A DNA stretch of 5,440 bases from positions 1-5,440 of the forward strand of contig CATKXN010000164.1 of the NCBI GenBank assembly GCA_949840605.1. The letters run 5' to 3'. The stretch comes from an uncultured Alistipes sp. GTDB taxonomy: Bacteria > Bacteroidota > Bacteroidia > Bacteroidales > Rikenellaceae. The notes under the pieces were generated by a model. That model searched no databases. It saw only the letters and a program-made list of their open reading frames with translations, and had not been told where the DNA came from. Within the stretch, counting starts at the first letter, position 1. Each line of letters starts with the position of its first letter. This document shows, one piece after another, positions 1-5,440 of this stretch. The translations under genes and the position numbers were made by a program.

Positions 1-364
1 CGTTGCGCTGTTCGGGCAGGAGGGCGTGGCTGACGGTGTAGAGCCCCACGTTGGGGCCGATGAACACGTGGTCGCCGATCGTTACGGGGGCTTCGTCGAG
101 GATCGTCAGGTTGAAATTGCCGACGAAATGGTCGCCGACCGATATCTGCTTCCCGAAATCGCAGTGGAACGGGCTGTGGATGGTGAATTCCCGGCCGATG
201 CGCCCGAACAGCCGGCGGATGATCGCCTCGCGCTCTTCGCGGCGGCCCGGGGCCAGCCGGTTGAGTTCGAAGACCAGTTCTTCGGTTCGCCGCAGGGCTT
301 CGCCGATCTGCGGGCGGAAGGCGTGGAGCCAGAGCCCCGACTTCATTTTTTCAAGATCGTCCAT
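1..364 (-). CDS. Sugar O-acetyltransferase, maltose/galactoside type (partial, C-terminus off the left edge)
   Basis: The visible 121 residues match the N-terminal half of the Maa/LacA/NodL family, left-handed beta-helix enzymes that move acetyl from acetyl-CoA to a sugar hydroxyl in the cytoplasm. Residues 5-62 are the helical N-terminal segment that precedes the helix in this family (EKMKSGLWLHAF near the start). Hexapeptide-repeat sequence follows, with ISVGDHFVGNFNLTILD at about 75-91 and VTIGDHVFIGPNVGLYTVSH at about 94-113. H113 lies where LacA and Maa carry the catalytic histidine. The start is the ATG at 364-362, which gives the usual family N-terminus. There is no Shine-Dalgarno and a small hairpin ends four bases before the ATG. 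The gene lies downstream of the ferredoxin on the same strand, with a 12-bp hairpin between them. The family is secure; the acceptor sugar cannot be told from sequence. Confidence 0.93.
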   Translation of the reverse strand, partial: MDDLEKMKSGLWLHAFRPQIGEALRRTEELVFELNRLAPGRREEREAIIRRLFGRIGREFTIHSPFHCDFGKQISVGDHFVGNFNLTILDEAPVTIGDHVFIGPNVGLYTVSHALLPEQRN

Positions 365-367
365 AGC

Positions 368-381
368 CGGTTCTTAAACCG
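368..381 (-). repeat. Small hairpin directly before the acetyltransferase start
   Basis: CGGTT (368-372) and AACCG (377-381) are perfect complements around a CTTA loop. On the minus strand this 5-bp stem ends three bases before the ATG at 364 and shares base 381 with the larger hairpin at 381-419. The two could not both form completely. It may only add structure to the translation start region; a regulatory role is inference. Confidence 0.4.
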
Positions 382-419
382 AAAGCACACCCTGCGGTCG
401 GAACTGCGGGTGTGCTTTC
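381..419 (-). terminator. Candidate terminator or attenuator hairpin between ferredoxin and acetyltransferase
   Basis: GAAAGCACACCC (381-392) pairs perfectly with GGGTGTGCTTTC (408-419), giving a 12-bp stem with a 15-base loop. On the minus strand the stem begins 19 bases after the ferredoxin stop codon. The bases that follow are CGGTTTAAG, so there is no true U-tract for classical intrinsic termination. No TAnnTTTG box lies between this stem and the acetyltransferase ATG, so that gene probably relies on readthrough. The hairpin may therefore be leaky or act as an mRNA 3'-end stabiliser. Confidence 0.6.
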
Positions 420-438
420 CATTCGGATATTCCGTTCG

Positions 439-606
439 TTACTCCGAAACGATCGCTTCGCTCGGGCAAACGCCTGCGCAGGTGCCGCAATCGATGCACT
501 TGTCGGGATCGATGACATAGATGTCGCCGGCCGAAATAGCCTCCGTGGGGCACTCGCCGATGCAGGTACCGCATGCTACGCACGCGTCGGTAATTTTGTA
601 AGCCAT
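439..606 (-). CDS. 2[4Fe-4S] ferredoxin, clostridial type
   Basis: This 55-residue protein is a small soluble electron carrier holding two [4Fe-4S] clusters. It has two copies of the CxxCxxCxxxCP signature: C9, C12, C15, C19 and C37, C40, C43, C47. In the clostridial fold, the first three cysteines of each set join the last cysteine of the other to bind one cluster. All eight ligands and both prolines are present and the length is normal for the family, so the gene looks intact. The protein is acidic. The start MAYKITDACVACGTC is typical, and the ATG at 606-604 leaves only six residues before the first cluster motif. It follows serS after a 51-base spacer but has a good promoter of its own. 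Likely partners are pyruvate:ferredoxin oxidoreductase or similar anaerobic enzymes; none is encoded here. Confidence 0.95.
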   Translation of the reverse strand: MAYKITDACVACGTCIGECPTEAISAGDIYVIDPDKCIDCGTCAGVCPSEAIVSE

Positions 607-644
607 GGGTCGTAAAAATTTATTTGTTAAAATGTGTGTGAGTG

Positions 645-675
645 CAAATATAGAAACTTATTTGATAAAATCAAA
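645..675 (-). promoter_or_regulatory. Bacteroidota-type promoter for the ferredoxin gene
   Basis: On the minus strand, TTTG (672-675) is followed after exactly 19 bases by TATATTTG (645-652), matching the Bacteroidota primary sigma pattern TTTG-N19-21-TAnnTTTG. The -33 box lies in the last codons of serS and the -7 box just beyond its stop. A transcript would start near 636-640, leaving a leader of roughly 30 bases. This allows ferredoxin expression independent of serS. Confidence 0.72.
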
Positions 676-1929
676 ACCCGTATAGGGAACCAGCACCTCG
701 GGGATGCGGATGCCTTCGGGGGTCTGGAAATTCTCCAGCAGCGCCGCCACGATGCGCGGCAGGGCCAGCGAGGAACCGTTCAGCGTGTGTGCCAGCTGGA
801 TCTTCTTCTCCTCGTCGCGGTAGCGGAGCTTGAGGCGGTTGGCCTGGAACGACTCGAAGTTCGACACCGACGACACCTCCAGCCAGCGTTTCTGGGCTTC
901 GGAATAGACCTCGAAATCGTAGGTCAGCGCCGAGGTGAACGACATGTCGCCGCCGCACAGCCTCAGGATGCGGTAGGGGAGTCCGAGCGACCGGACGATC
1001 CCTTCGACGTGGGCGACCATGCCGTCGAGCGCCTCGTAGGAATTTTCGGGCAGCGACAGCTGCACGATCTCCACCTTGTCGAACTGGTGCAGGCGGTTCA
1101 GGCCGCGCACGTCCTTGCCGTAGGAGCCTGCCTCGCGGCGGAAGCAGGGGGTGTAGGCGGTCATCTTCACCGGAAAATCGGCCGCATCGAGAATCACGTC
1201 GCGGTAGATGTTCGTCACGGGAACCTCGGCCGTGGGCACCAGGTAGAAATTGTCGGTCGTGGCGTGGTACATCTGGCCCTCCTTGTCGGGAAGCTGTCCC
1301 GTGCCGAAGCCCGAAGCCTCGTTGACCATCACGGGCGGCTCGACCTCGAGGTAGCCGGCCCGGGTGTTGCAGTCGAGGAAATAGTTGATCAGCGCGCGCT
1401 GGAGCCGTGCACCCTGTCCTTTGTAGACGGGGAATCCGGCGCCGGTGAGCTTCACGCCCAGGTCGAAGTCGATGATGTCGTATTTGCGGGCCAGTTCCCA
1501 GTGGGGCAGCGGATTTTCGGGAAGCGACGTGTAGTTCTCCACGAGTTTCACCACGAGGTTGTCCTCGGCCGTTTTGCCTTCGGGGACGATGTCGGCGGGG
1601 AAGTTCGGAAGCGAGACGATGGCGGCCTGAAGCTCCTGGCGGGCGTCGGCGAGTTCGGTTTCGAGGCGCGAGGACTTCTCCTTGAGGTCCGCCACGAAGC
1701 GTTTGCGCTCCTCAGCCTCCTCGCGGCGGCCCTGGCCCATCAGCCCGCCGATCTCCTTGGCGGCCTTGTTCTGGGCGGCCAGCGTATTGTCAAGTTCCAG
1801 CTGGACGGCCTTGCGGCGGTCGTCGCATTCGATGATCTTTTCGATGACGGGCGCGGCGTCGACGCCTTTTTTCGCCAGCTTGCGGACGGCAGCCTCTTTG
1901 TCGTCGCGGATTTGCTTTATCGTAAGCAT
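658..1929 (-). CDS. serS: Seryl-tRNA synthetase
   Basis: SerRS charges tRNA-Ser, and tRNA-Sec where present, with serine in two ATP-driven steps in the cytoplasm. The 423 residues are full family length. Residues 1-105 form the N-terminal tRNA-binding arm, including a charged helical coiled coil at about 28-100. The class II catalytic core follows. Motif 2 includes CFRREAGSYGKD (262-273), with the ATP-contacting R264 and E266, and TAEVP (233-237) is the serine-site loop. Motif 3 reads NGSSLALPR (384-392), ending in the conserved arginine. Most bacterial SerRS have a glycine-rich NGSGLAxGR here; the ALPR form is, as I recall it, the Bacteroidota version and not damage. The ATG at 1929 gives the standard start MLTIKQIRDD. 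The gene is divergent from the U32 gene and followed by ferredoxin on the same strand. Confidence 0.98.
   Translation of the reverse strand: MLTIKQIRDDKEAAVRKLAKKGVDAAPVIEKIIECDDRRKAVQLELDNTLAAQNKAAKEIGGLMGQGRREEAEERKRFVADLKEKSSRLETELADARQELQAAIVSLPNFPADIVPEGKTAEDNLVVKLVENYTSLPENPLPHWELARKYDIIDFDLGVKLTGAGFPVYKGQGARLQRALINYFLDCNTRAGYLEVEPPVMVNEASGFGTGQLPDKEGQMYHATTDNFYLVPTAEVPVTNIYRDVILDAADFPVKMTAYTPCFRREAGSYGKDVRGLNRLHQFDKVEIVQLSLPENSYEALDGMVAHVEGIVRSLGLPYRILRLCGGDMSFTSALTYDFEVYSEAQKRWLEVSSVSNFESFQANRLKLRYRDEEKKIQLAHTLNGSSLALPRIVAALLENFQTPEGIRIPEVLVPYTGFDFIK
661..675. repeat. Perfect dyad at the 3' end of serS, over the ferredoxin -33 region
   Basis: TTTGAT (661-666) and ATCAAA (670-675) are perfect inverted copies around a 3-base AAA spacer. 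The dyad covers the last five sense codons of serS (F-D-F-I-K) and contains the ferredoxin -33 box. It resembles a Crp/Fnr-type half-site pair, but the spacer is one base shorter than the FNR consensus TTGAT-N4-ATCAA. Coincidence from the coding sequence is possible. Confidence 0.4.
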
Positions 1930-1967
1930 ACTATCGGGTGATTTTTATGTTTTCGCGTTTCGAAAGG

Positions 1968-1975
1968 CAAAATTA
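1968..1975 (-). promoter_or_regulatory. Candidate -7 box for serS
   Basis: The minus strand reads TAATTTTG, a match to TAnnTTTG, in the AT-rich divergent spacer. Transcription would begin near 1961 and leave a leader of about 32 bases before the serS ATG. I find no TTTG at the expected -33 distance, so the support is one box plus position. Confidence 0.45.
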
Positions 1976-1998
1976 CAAAACAATTCCTGAAATTATCT

Positions 1999-2006
1999 TA
2001 TTTTTG
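1999..2006 (+). promoter_or_regulatory. Candidate -7 box for the U32/methyltransferase operon
   Basis: The plus strand reads TATTTTTG, matching TAnnTTTG. The implied transcription start is near 2011-2014, about ten bases before the GTG at 2024. No good -33 TTTG is seen upstream. The box overlaps an in-frame GTG at 2006, which therefore would lie upstream of the message; this favours the GTG at 2024 as the real start. Confidence 0.5.
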
Positions 2007-2023
2007 TGCAAAATTCCGCATTC

Positions 2024-3841
2024 GTGAAAACCGTCGAACTCCTGGCTCCCGCCAAAGATTACGCCTCGGCCGTGGCCGCCGTGGATTACGGCGCCGACGC
2101 CGTCTATATCGGCGGTGCGAAGTTCGGGGCCCGGCAGGCCGCGGGCAACTCCGCGGAGGAGATCGCCCGCGTCGTGGAGTACGCCCGCCGCTACGGCGTG
2201 CGGGTCCACGCCACGCTCAATACGCTGGTGTGGGACGGCGAGCTGGAGGAGGCCGAACGGCAGGCCCGCGAGCTGATCGCAGCGGGGGTCGACGCGCTGA
2301 TCGTGCAGGACATGGCCCTGCGGCGGATGTCGCTGCCCGTGGAGCTGCACGCTTCGACGCAGGTCTGCAACTCGACGCCCGAGGGGGCCCGTTTTCTGGG
2401 CGAGGCAGGTTTTGCCCGGGTCATCCTCGAACGGAACCTGTCGCTGGACGAGATCCGGGCGATATGCGCGGCCACGTCGGCCGAAGTCGAATGCTTCGTC
2501 CACGGGGCGATCTGCGTGGGTTACAGCGGTCGCTGCTTCCTCTCGCGGTCGATGTCGGGACGCAGTGGCAACCGGGGCGCCTGCAGTCAGCCCTGCCGCC
2601 TGGCGTGGGACCTCACCGACGGCCGGGGGCGCACCTATATCGCCGGCAAGCACCTGCTGTCGGTGCGCGACATGAACCTCGCGCGCCGCATCGGCGACCT
2701 GCTGGATGCGGGCGTCACCTCGTTCAAGATCGAGGGGCGTCTGAAAGACACCAATTACATCAAAAACGTCGTGGCTTATTACCGCCGTGCGGTGGACGAG
2801 GCGCTGGCCGTCAGGCCGGGTTTCGTGCGGTCGTCCGTCGGCGAAAGCGTCCCGGACTTCACGCCCGACCCGTCGAAGAGTTTTACGCGCGGGGAATCCG
2901 AATACTTTTTCTCCGGAAAGCGTCCCGGGGTGGCGTCGTTCGACACCCCGAAAGCCGTCGGTGAACAGGTGGGCCGTGTTGAGAAGGTTTCCGGGAGCGG
3001 GTTCGTACTCTCCGGAGAGGCTGAATTGGCGCCGGGCGACGGCATCTGCTTCGTCACGCCGCGCGGCGCGACCGGAACCAACGTCAATGCCGTCGAGGGC
3101 CGCCGCATCGTGCCCAACCGCATGGAGGGGATCGTCGCCGGGGCGGAAGTCTACCGCAATTCCGACCGGCTGTTCAACCTCCGGCTGGAGCGCAGCCGCA
3201 CGCGGCGGGTGATTCCCGTCACGGCTGTCGCGGAAGTCTCGGCGGAGGGCTTGACGATTACGTATACCGACTGCGAGGGCGTCACGGCTTCGGCCGGGCG
3301 GCGGGTGAAACTCGACCGGGCGAAAAATCCCGGGGCCAACGCCTCGGCGCTGCAGGCGCAGGCGATGAAGTCGGGCGATACGATCTTCACGGTGCGGGAC
3401 GCGGAGGTGCGGGGCGCGGAGTGGTTCGTGCCGGCGTCGCTGGCTGCCGAGGTGCGCCGCGAAGCCCTTTCCGCATTGGACGAAGCGCGCCGGGACCGGA
3501 CGCCGGAGCACCGCATCCTGCCCGAAAATCCGGCGCCGCCGTATCCTTCGGTGCGGCTGACGGCTGAGGAGAACGTCACCAACCGGCTGGCCGAAGCGTT
3601 TTACCGCGACCACGGGGTGCGGGAGATCGAGCGGGGACTGGACCTCGCGCCGACGACAGCCGGGCATCGGGTGATGCGTTCGGCCTACTGCATCCGCCGT
3701 GAGATCGGCGAATGCCTCCGCGAGCGACCGCGGCTGCGCGGCGACCTCTATCTGGAGCACGGCGCGCATCGTTACCGGCTGGAATTCGACTGCGCGGCAT
3801 GCGAAATGTCTCTAATTGATTGCACGAAAAATTTGAAATAA
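2024..3841 (+). CDS. U32-family protein with DUF3656-type domain (RlhA/YdcP-like, probable RNA-modifying Fe-S protein)
   Basis: Residues 4-270 form the U32 domain, opening with ELLAPAKDYASAV and YGADAVYIGG. The family signature lies at E156-S174: ECFVHGAICVGYSGRCFLS. C164, C171, C187 and C191 (GACSQPCR) are the candidate [4Fe-4S] ligands, as in UbiU/UbiV and the RNA hydroxylases. A DUF3656/collagenase-type region spans about 370-490, with FVPASLAAEVRREALSALDE near its end. The C-terminus carries a second cysteine set: C556, C564 and C590-A-A-C593. Though named peptidases, characterised relatives RlhA (23S rRNA C2501) and TrhP (tRNA uridine) hydroxylate RNA, so that is the likelier role; the exact substrate is unknown. 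The GTG at 2024 gives VKTVELLAPAK, matching Bacteroidota homologues; an in-frame GTG at 2006 lies in the promoter box. The stop overlaps the next gene's ATG. The protein has 605 residues and looks intact. Confidence 0.92.
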   Translation: MKTVELLAPAKDYASAVAAVDYGADAVYIGGAKFGARQAAGNSAEEIARVVEYARRYGVRVHATLNTLVWDGELEEAERQARELIAAGVDALIVQDMALRRMSLPVELHASTQVCNSTPEGARFLGEAGFARVILERNLSLDEIRAICAATSAEVECFVHGAICVGYSGRCFLSRSMSGRSGNRGACSQPCRLAWDLTDGRGRTYIAGKHLLSVRDMNLARRIGDLLDAGVTSFKIEGRLKDTNYIKNVVAYYRRAVDEALAVRPGFVRSSVGESVPDFTPDPSKSFTRGESEYFFSGKRPGVASFDTPKAVGEQVGRVEKVSGSGFVLSGEAELAPGDGICFVTPRGATGTNVNAVEGRRIVPNRMEGIVAGAEVYRNSDRLFNLRLERSRTRRVIPVTAVAEVSAEGLTITYTDCEGVTASAGRRVKLDRAKNPGANASALQAQAMKSGDTIFTVRDAEVRGAEWFVPASLAAEVRREALSALDEARRDRTPEHRILPENPAPPYPSVRLTAEENVTNRLAEAFYRDHGVREIERGLDLAPTTAGHRVMRSAYCIRREIGECLRERPRLRGDLYLEHGAHRYRLEFDCAACEMSLIDCTKNLK

Positions 3842-4725
3842 TGCAGGAGCAGCTGACACCCGATTTCGGGGACTACGAACTGATCGATACGGGCGATTTC
3901 GAGAAACTGGAACGTTTCGGTCGCTATGTGACGCGCCGTCCCGAACCGCAGGCCATCTGGCGGCGGACGCTTTCCGAAGAGGAGTGGCGCCGCGCGGCCG
4001 ACGCCGCGTTCCTGCGCGACGCCCGCAGCGACGAGCGCGGCGAATGGCGCCTCTCGCCCAAGACCCCCGACCGCTGGACGGTGGAGTACTCCTACCGGGA
4101 GATGCGGCTGCGCATGCGGCTGGGCCTCACGTCGTTCAAACACGTGGGCATCTTCCCCGAGCAGGCCGCCAACTGGAACTTCATCTACGACGCATGCCGG
4201 GCGCTGGCCGGGGATTCGGGCGGTGCGAAGGTGCTGAACCTCTTCGCCTACACGGGCGGCGCGACGCTGGCGGCCCGGGCCGCCGGGGCCGAGGTGACGC
4301 ATGTCGATTCGGTGAAGCAGGTGGTGACGTGGGCGCGTGAGAACATGGAGCGGAGCGGTTTGGAGGGTGTCCGGTGGATCGTCGAGGACGCGCTGAAATT
4401 CGTGCAGCGCGAGGTTCGCCGCGGCAGCCGCTATCGGGGCATCATCCTCGATCCCCCGGCTTACGGCCGCGGAGCCAACGGCGAGAAGTGGGTGTTGGAG
4501 AACGACATCTGCGAGATGCTGACGTGCTGTGCGCGGCTGCTGGAGCCGGAAAACGCCTTCCTCGTGCTGAATCTCTACTCGATGGGGCTTTCGTCGACGC
4601 TGGCCCGCACCGCCGTGCGGCAGGCGTTCGGGGCTCCGCGCACGGAGCAGTGGGGCGAACTGTGCTTCTCCGACCGGGCCGGCAAGGAACTGCCCCTCGG
4701 GACCTATTACCGGTTCATGCGATAG
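3841..4725 (+). CDS. Class I SAM-dependent methyltransferase, RlmI-like group
   Basis: A cytoplasmic methyltransferase of 294 residues. SAM-binding motif I is VLNLFAYTGGATLAA (131-145), the acidic ribose-binding residue is D156 in HVDS, and motif IV is the catalytic-site DPPAYGRG starting at D204. The N-terminal 110 residues, beginning near FEKLERFGRYVTRRPEPQ, are the charged region typical of this COG1092-like group. The chain ends with LPLGTYYRFMR. Relatives include the 23S rRNA methyltransferase RlmI, which methylates cytosine C5 through a catalytic cysteine. The corresponding strand here reads LVLNLYSMGLSS (241-252) and has no cysteine, so m5C chemistry is doubtful. The ATG at 3841 shares its A with the TAA of the U32 gene (TAATG), suggesting translational coupling. 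An in-frame TTG at 3820 would overlap the U32 gene by 22 bases and is less likely. The substrate is unknown; RNA is the inference from family and neighbour. Confidence 0.9.
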   Translation: MQEQLTPDFGDYELIDTGDFEKLERFGRYVTRRPEPQAIWRRTLSEEEWRRAADAAFLRDARSDERGEWRLSPKTPDRWTVEYSYREMRLRMRLGLTSFKHVGIFPEQAANWNFIYDACRALAGDSGGAKVLNLFAYTGGATLAARAAGAEVTHVDSVKQVVTWARENMERSGLEGVRWIVEDALKFVQREVRRGSRYRGIILDPPAYGRGANGEKWVLENDICEMLTCCARLLEPENAFLVLNLYSMGLSSTLARTAVRQAFGAPRTEQWGELCFSDRAGKELPLGTYYRFMR

Positions 4726-4748
4726 CGAAACGCATTAAAACACGAAAT

Positions 4749-5036
4749 ATGAGTATTCTGACCCTGGTATTCGGACTTTTGAGCGGTTGTTTCCTCTCCG
4801 TGCTGGTGGGGATCATCGGCAGCAGCCGGCGTATCGGCTTCGGCTGGGCGTTTCTGCTGAGCGTAATCTTCACGCCGTTGGTGGGGCTCGTCGTCGCCCT
4901 GCTGACCGACCCGCTGCCGGGAGGAGACCGGCGGTGGGGGTGCATCGGGACTTTCGTCGCCCTGTTGGGCGTGCTGTTCCTCGTAGCCTTTCTGCTCCTG
5001 CTGCTGACGGGCGGGGCCCTGATTGCAGCCCTTTAG
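4749..5036 (+). CDS. Small hypothetical membrane protein
   Basis: This 95-residue protein consists mostly of membrane segments: about 2-24, 31-52 and 65-94. A short basic turn SSRR (25-28) follows segment 1, and a polar loop TDPLPGGDRRW (53-63) follows segment 2. The stretch RRIGFGWAFLLSVIFTPLVGL (27-47) recalls a segment common in small Bacteroidota inner-membrane proteins, but I cannot assign a function. The ATG at 4749 starts directly on a hydrophobic helix, and the A-rich bases before it are typical of Bacteroidota starts without Shine-Dalgarno. The gene begins 23 bases after the methyltransferase stop with no promoter box between, so co-transcription is likely. Its TAG overlaps the stop of the convergent chromate transporter gene. 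Strong hydrophobicity, the matching start and the clean fit between neighbours support it as a real gene. Confidence 0.8.
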   Translation: MSILTLVFGLLSGCFLSVLVGIIGSSRRIGFGWAFLLSVIFTPLVGLVVALLTDPLPGGDRRWGCIGTFVALLGVLFLVAFLLLLLTGGALIAAL

Positions 5037-5440
5037 AGGCCGAACACGTAGTAGATGAGTATTCCCGCCGCGGCCGAGAGGACGATCAGCAGGATGGGGT
5101 TGACCTTGCGCCACGACCCTACGAAGACACCGCCGAACAGCACCCAGCTCCAGGCGTCGATGAAGTTCCGGTCGCCGGGGGCGTCGCTGTGGGGGAAGAT
5201 CAGCAGCAGGGCCGCCGCAGCGATCATACCGATCACCGCCGGACGCATGCCCCGCATGGCTCCCTCGACCAGCCGGTTGTGCTGGAGGCGCATGAAGAAG
5301 CGCGCCACGAGGATCATCAGCGTGAGCGACGGCAGGCAGACGGCGAAGGTCGCGATCACCGATCCGAGGATGCCGCACCAGAGGTGTCCGGTCTGGACCC
5401 CGACGCTGTAACCCACATAGGTCGCCGAGTTGATGGCGAT
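5033..5440 (-). CDS. Chromate transporter family protein, CHR domain (partial, N-terminus off the right edge)
   Basis: The visible 135 residues belong to the CHR (ChrA) family of inner-membrane transporters. The window starts inside the conserved IAINSATYVGY segment, where many homologues read GPIAINSATFVG. The family LPS motif follows at about residues 36-38 of the visible part, inside a membrane helix. Further helices cover about 68-84, 95-110 and 115-134, the last preceded by RKVNPILL, the usual C-terminal NP motif. The stop after YYVFGL fits a half-size CHR protein of about 180-190 residues. Such proteins usually work as a pair of adjacent genes, so a second CHR gene may lie beyond the right edge. 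A GTG at 5416 is internal to the conserved segment and not the start. Chromate efflux is the named family role, but half-size homologues in gut bacteria may carry other anions. Confidence 0.93.
   Translation of the reverse strand: MAINSATYVGYSVGVQTGHLWCGILGSVIATFAVCLPSLTLMILVARFFMRLQHNRLVEGAMRGMRPAVIGMIAAAALLLIFPHSDAPGDRNFIDAWSWVLFGGVFVGSWRKVNPILLIVLSAAAGILIYYVFGL

Noticed and set aside
384..392. SerRS motif 3 variant as sign of a damaged synthetase (protein residues)
   Set aside because: The conserved arginine is kept and the ALPR form is, to my knowledge, usual in Bacteroidota; the rest of the enzyme is intact.
26..520. Plus-strand frame across the acetyltransferase, hairpin and part of the ferredoxin gene
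   Set aside because: It crosses two well-supported minus-strand genes and a perfect hairpin and shows no domain; it is a shadow frame.
634..1941. 435-residue plus-strand reading frame opposite serS
   Set aside because: It is the antisense shadow of serS in GC-rich DNA. Its His/Val/Leu/Gly-rich sequence shows no family motif, while serS has all the class II synthetase motifs.
1958..1965. TTTCGAAA palindrome in the divergent spacer as an operator
   Set aside because: The dyad is only 8 bases, does not extend outward and has no second copy, so chance is sufficient.
1973..3769. 598-residue minus-strand reading frame opposite the U32 gene
   Set aside because: It is rich in Arg, Pro, His and Gly with no recognisable domain, as expected for an antisense frame of a high-GC gene. 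It also runs through the divergent promoter spacer.
4374..4748. Upstream extension of the small membrane protein frame into the methyltransferase gene
   Set aside because: The extension is an Arg/Gly/Pro-rich out-of-frame shadow of the methyltransferase. The membrane-like sequence begins exactly at the ATG at 4749.
4990..5040. Bidirectional terminator between the small membrane gene and the CHR gene
   Set aside because: Only short GC-rich pairings can be drawn and there is no T-run on either strand.

Overview
The window looks like ordinary chromosomal DNA from a GC-rich member of the Bacteroidota, most likely Alistipes or a relative in the Rikenellaceae. Three things point there. Candidate promoter boxes match the Bacteroidota -7 element TAnnTTTG, and one has a well-spaced TTTG -33 partner. 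None of the starts I examined has a clear Shine-Dalgarno sequence. The SerRS motif 3 and the U32 protein architecture resemble Bacteroidota homologues as I remember them. The genus is an inference from base composition plus these features.

Layout. A minus-strand block covers positions 1-1929. In transcription order it holds serS (seryl-tRNA synthetase, 1929-658), a 55-residue 2[4Fe-4S] ferredoxin (606-439) and the N-terminal 121 residues of a maltose/galactoside-type sugar O-acetyltransferase (364 to the window edge). The ferredoxin has its own good promoter overlapping the end of serS. A perfect 12-bp hairpin separates it from the acetyltransferase. An AT-rich divergent spacer (1930-2023) carries a -7 box on each strand. 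A plus-strand block then runs through a U32-family protein with a DUF3656-type domain (2024-3841), a class I SAM methyltransferase whose ATG overlaps the U32 stop (3841-4725) and a 95-residue membrane protein (4749-5036). The last gene is a minus-strand, half-size chromate transporter (CHR) protein, cut off at its N-terminus by the right edge. Its stop overlaps the stop of the small membrane gene.

How the genes relate. The U32 protein resembles the Fe-S-dependent RNA hydroxylases (RlhA/TrhP), and the methyltransferase resembles the RlmI-type rRNA methyltransferase group. Their tight coupling suggests an RNA-modification operon, placed opposite an aminoacyl-tRNA synthetase. I see no mobile element, CRISPR array, phage gene, RNA gene or clearly new system. 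The points worth a second look are regulatory (the dyad and promoter at the serS end, the hairpin before the acetyltransferase, the U32 start site) and the substrate of the coupled U32/methyltransferase pair. No stretch longer than 300 bases lacks a gene.
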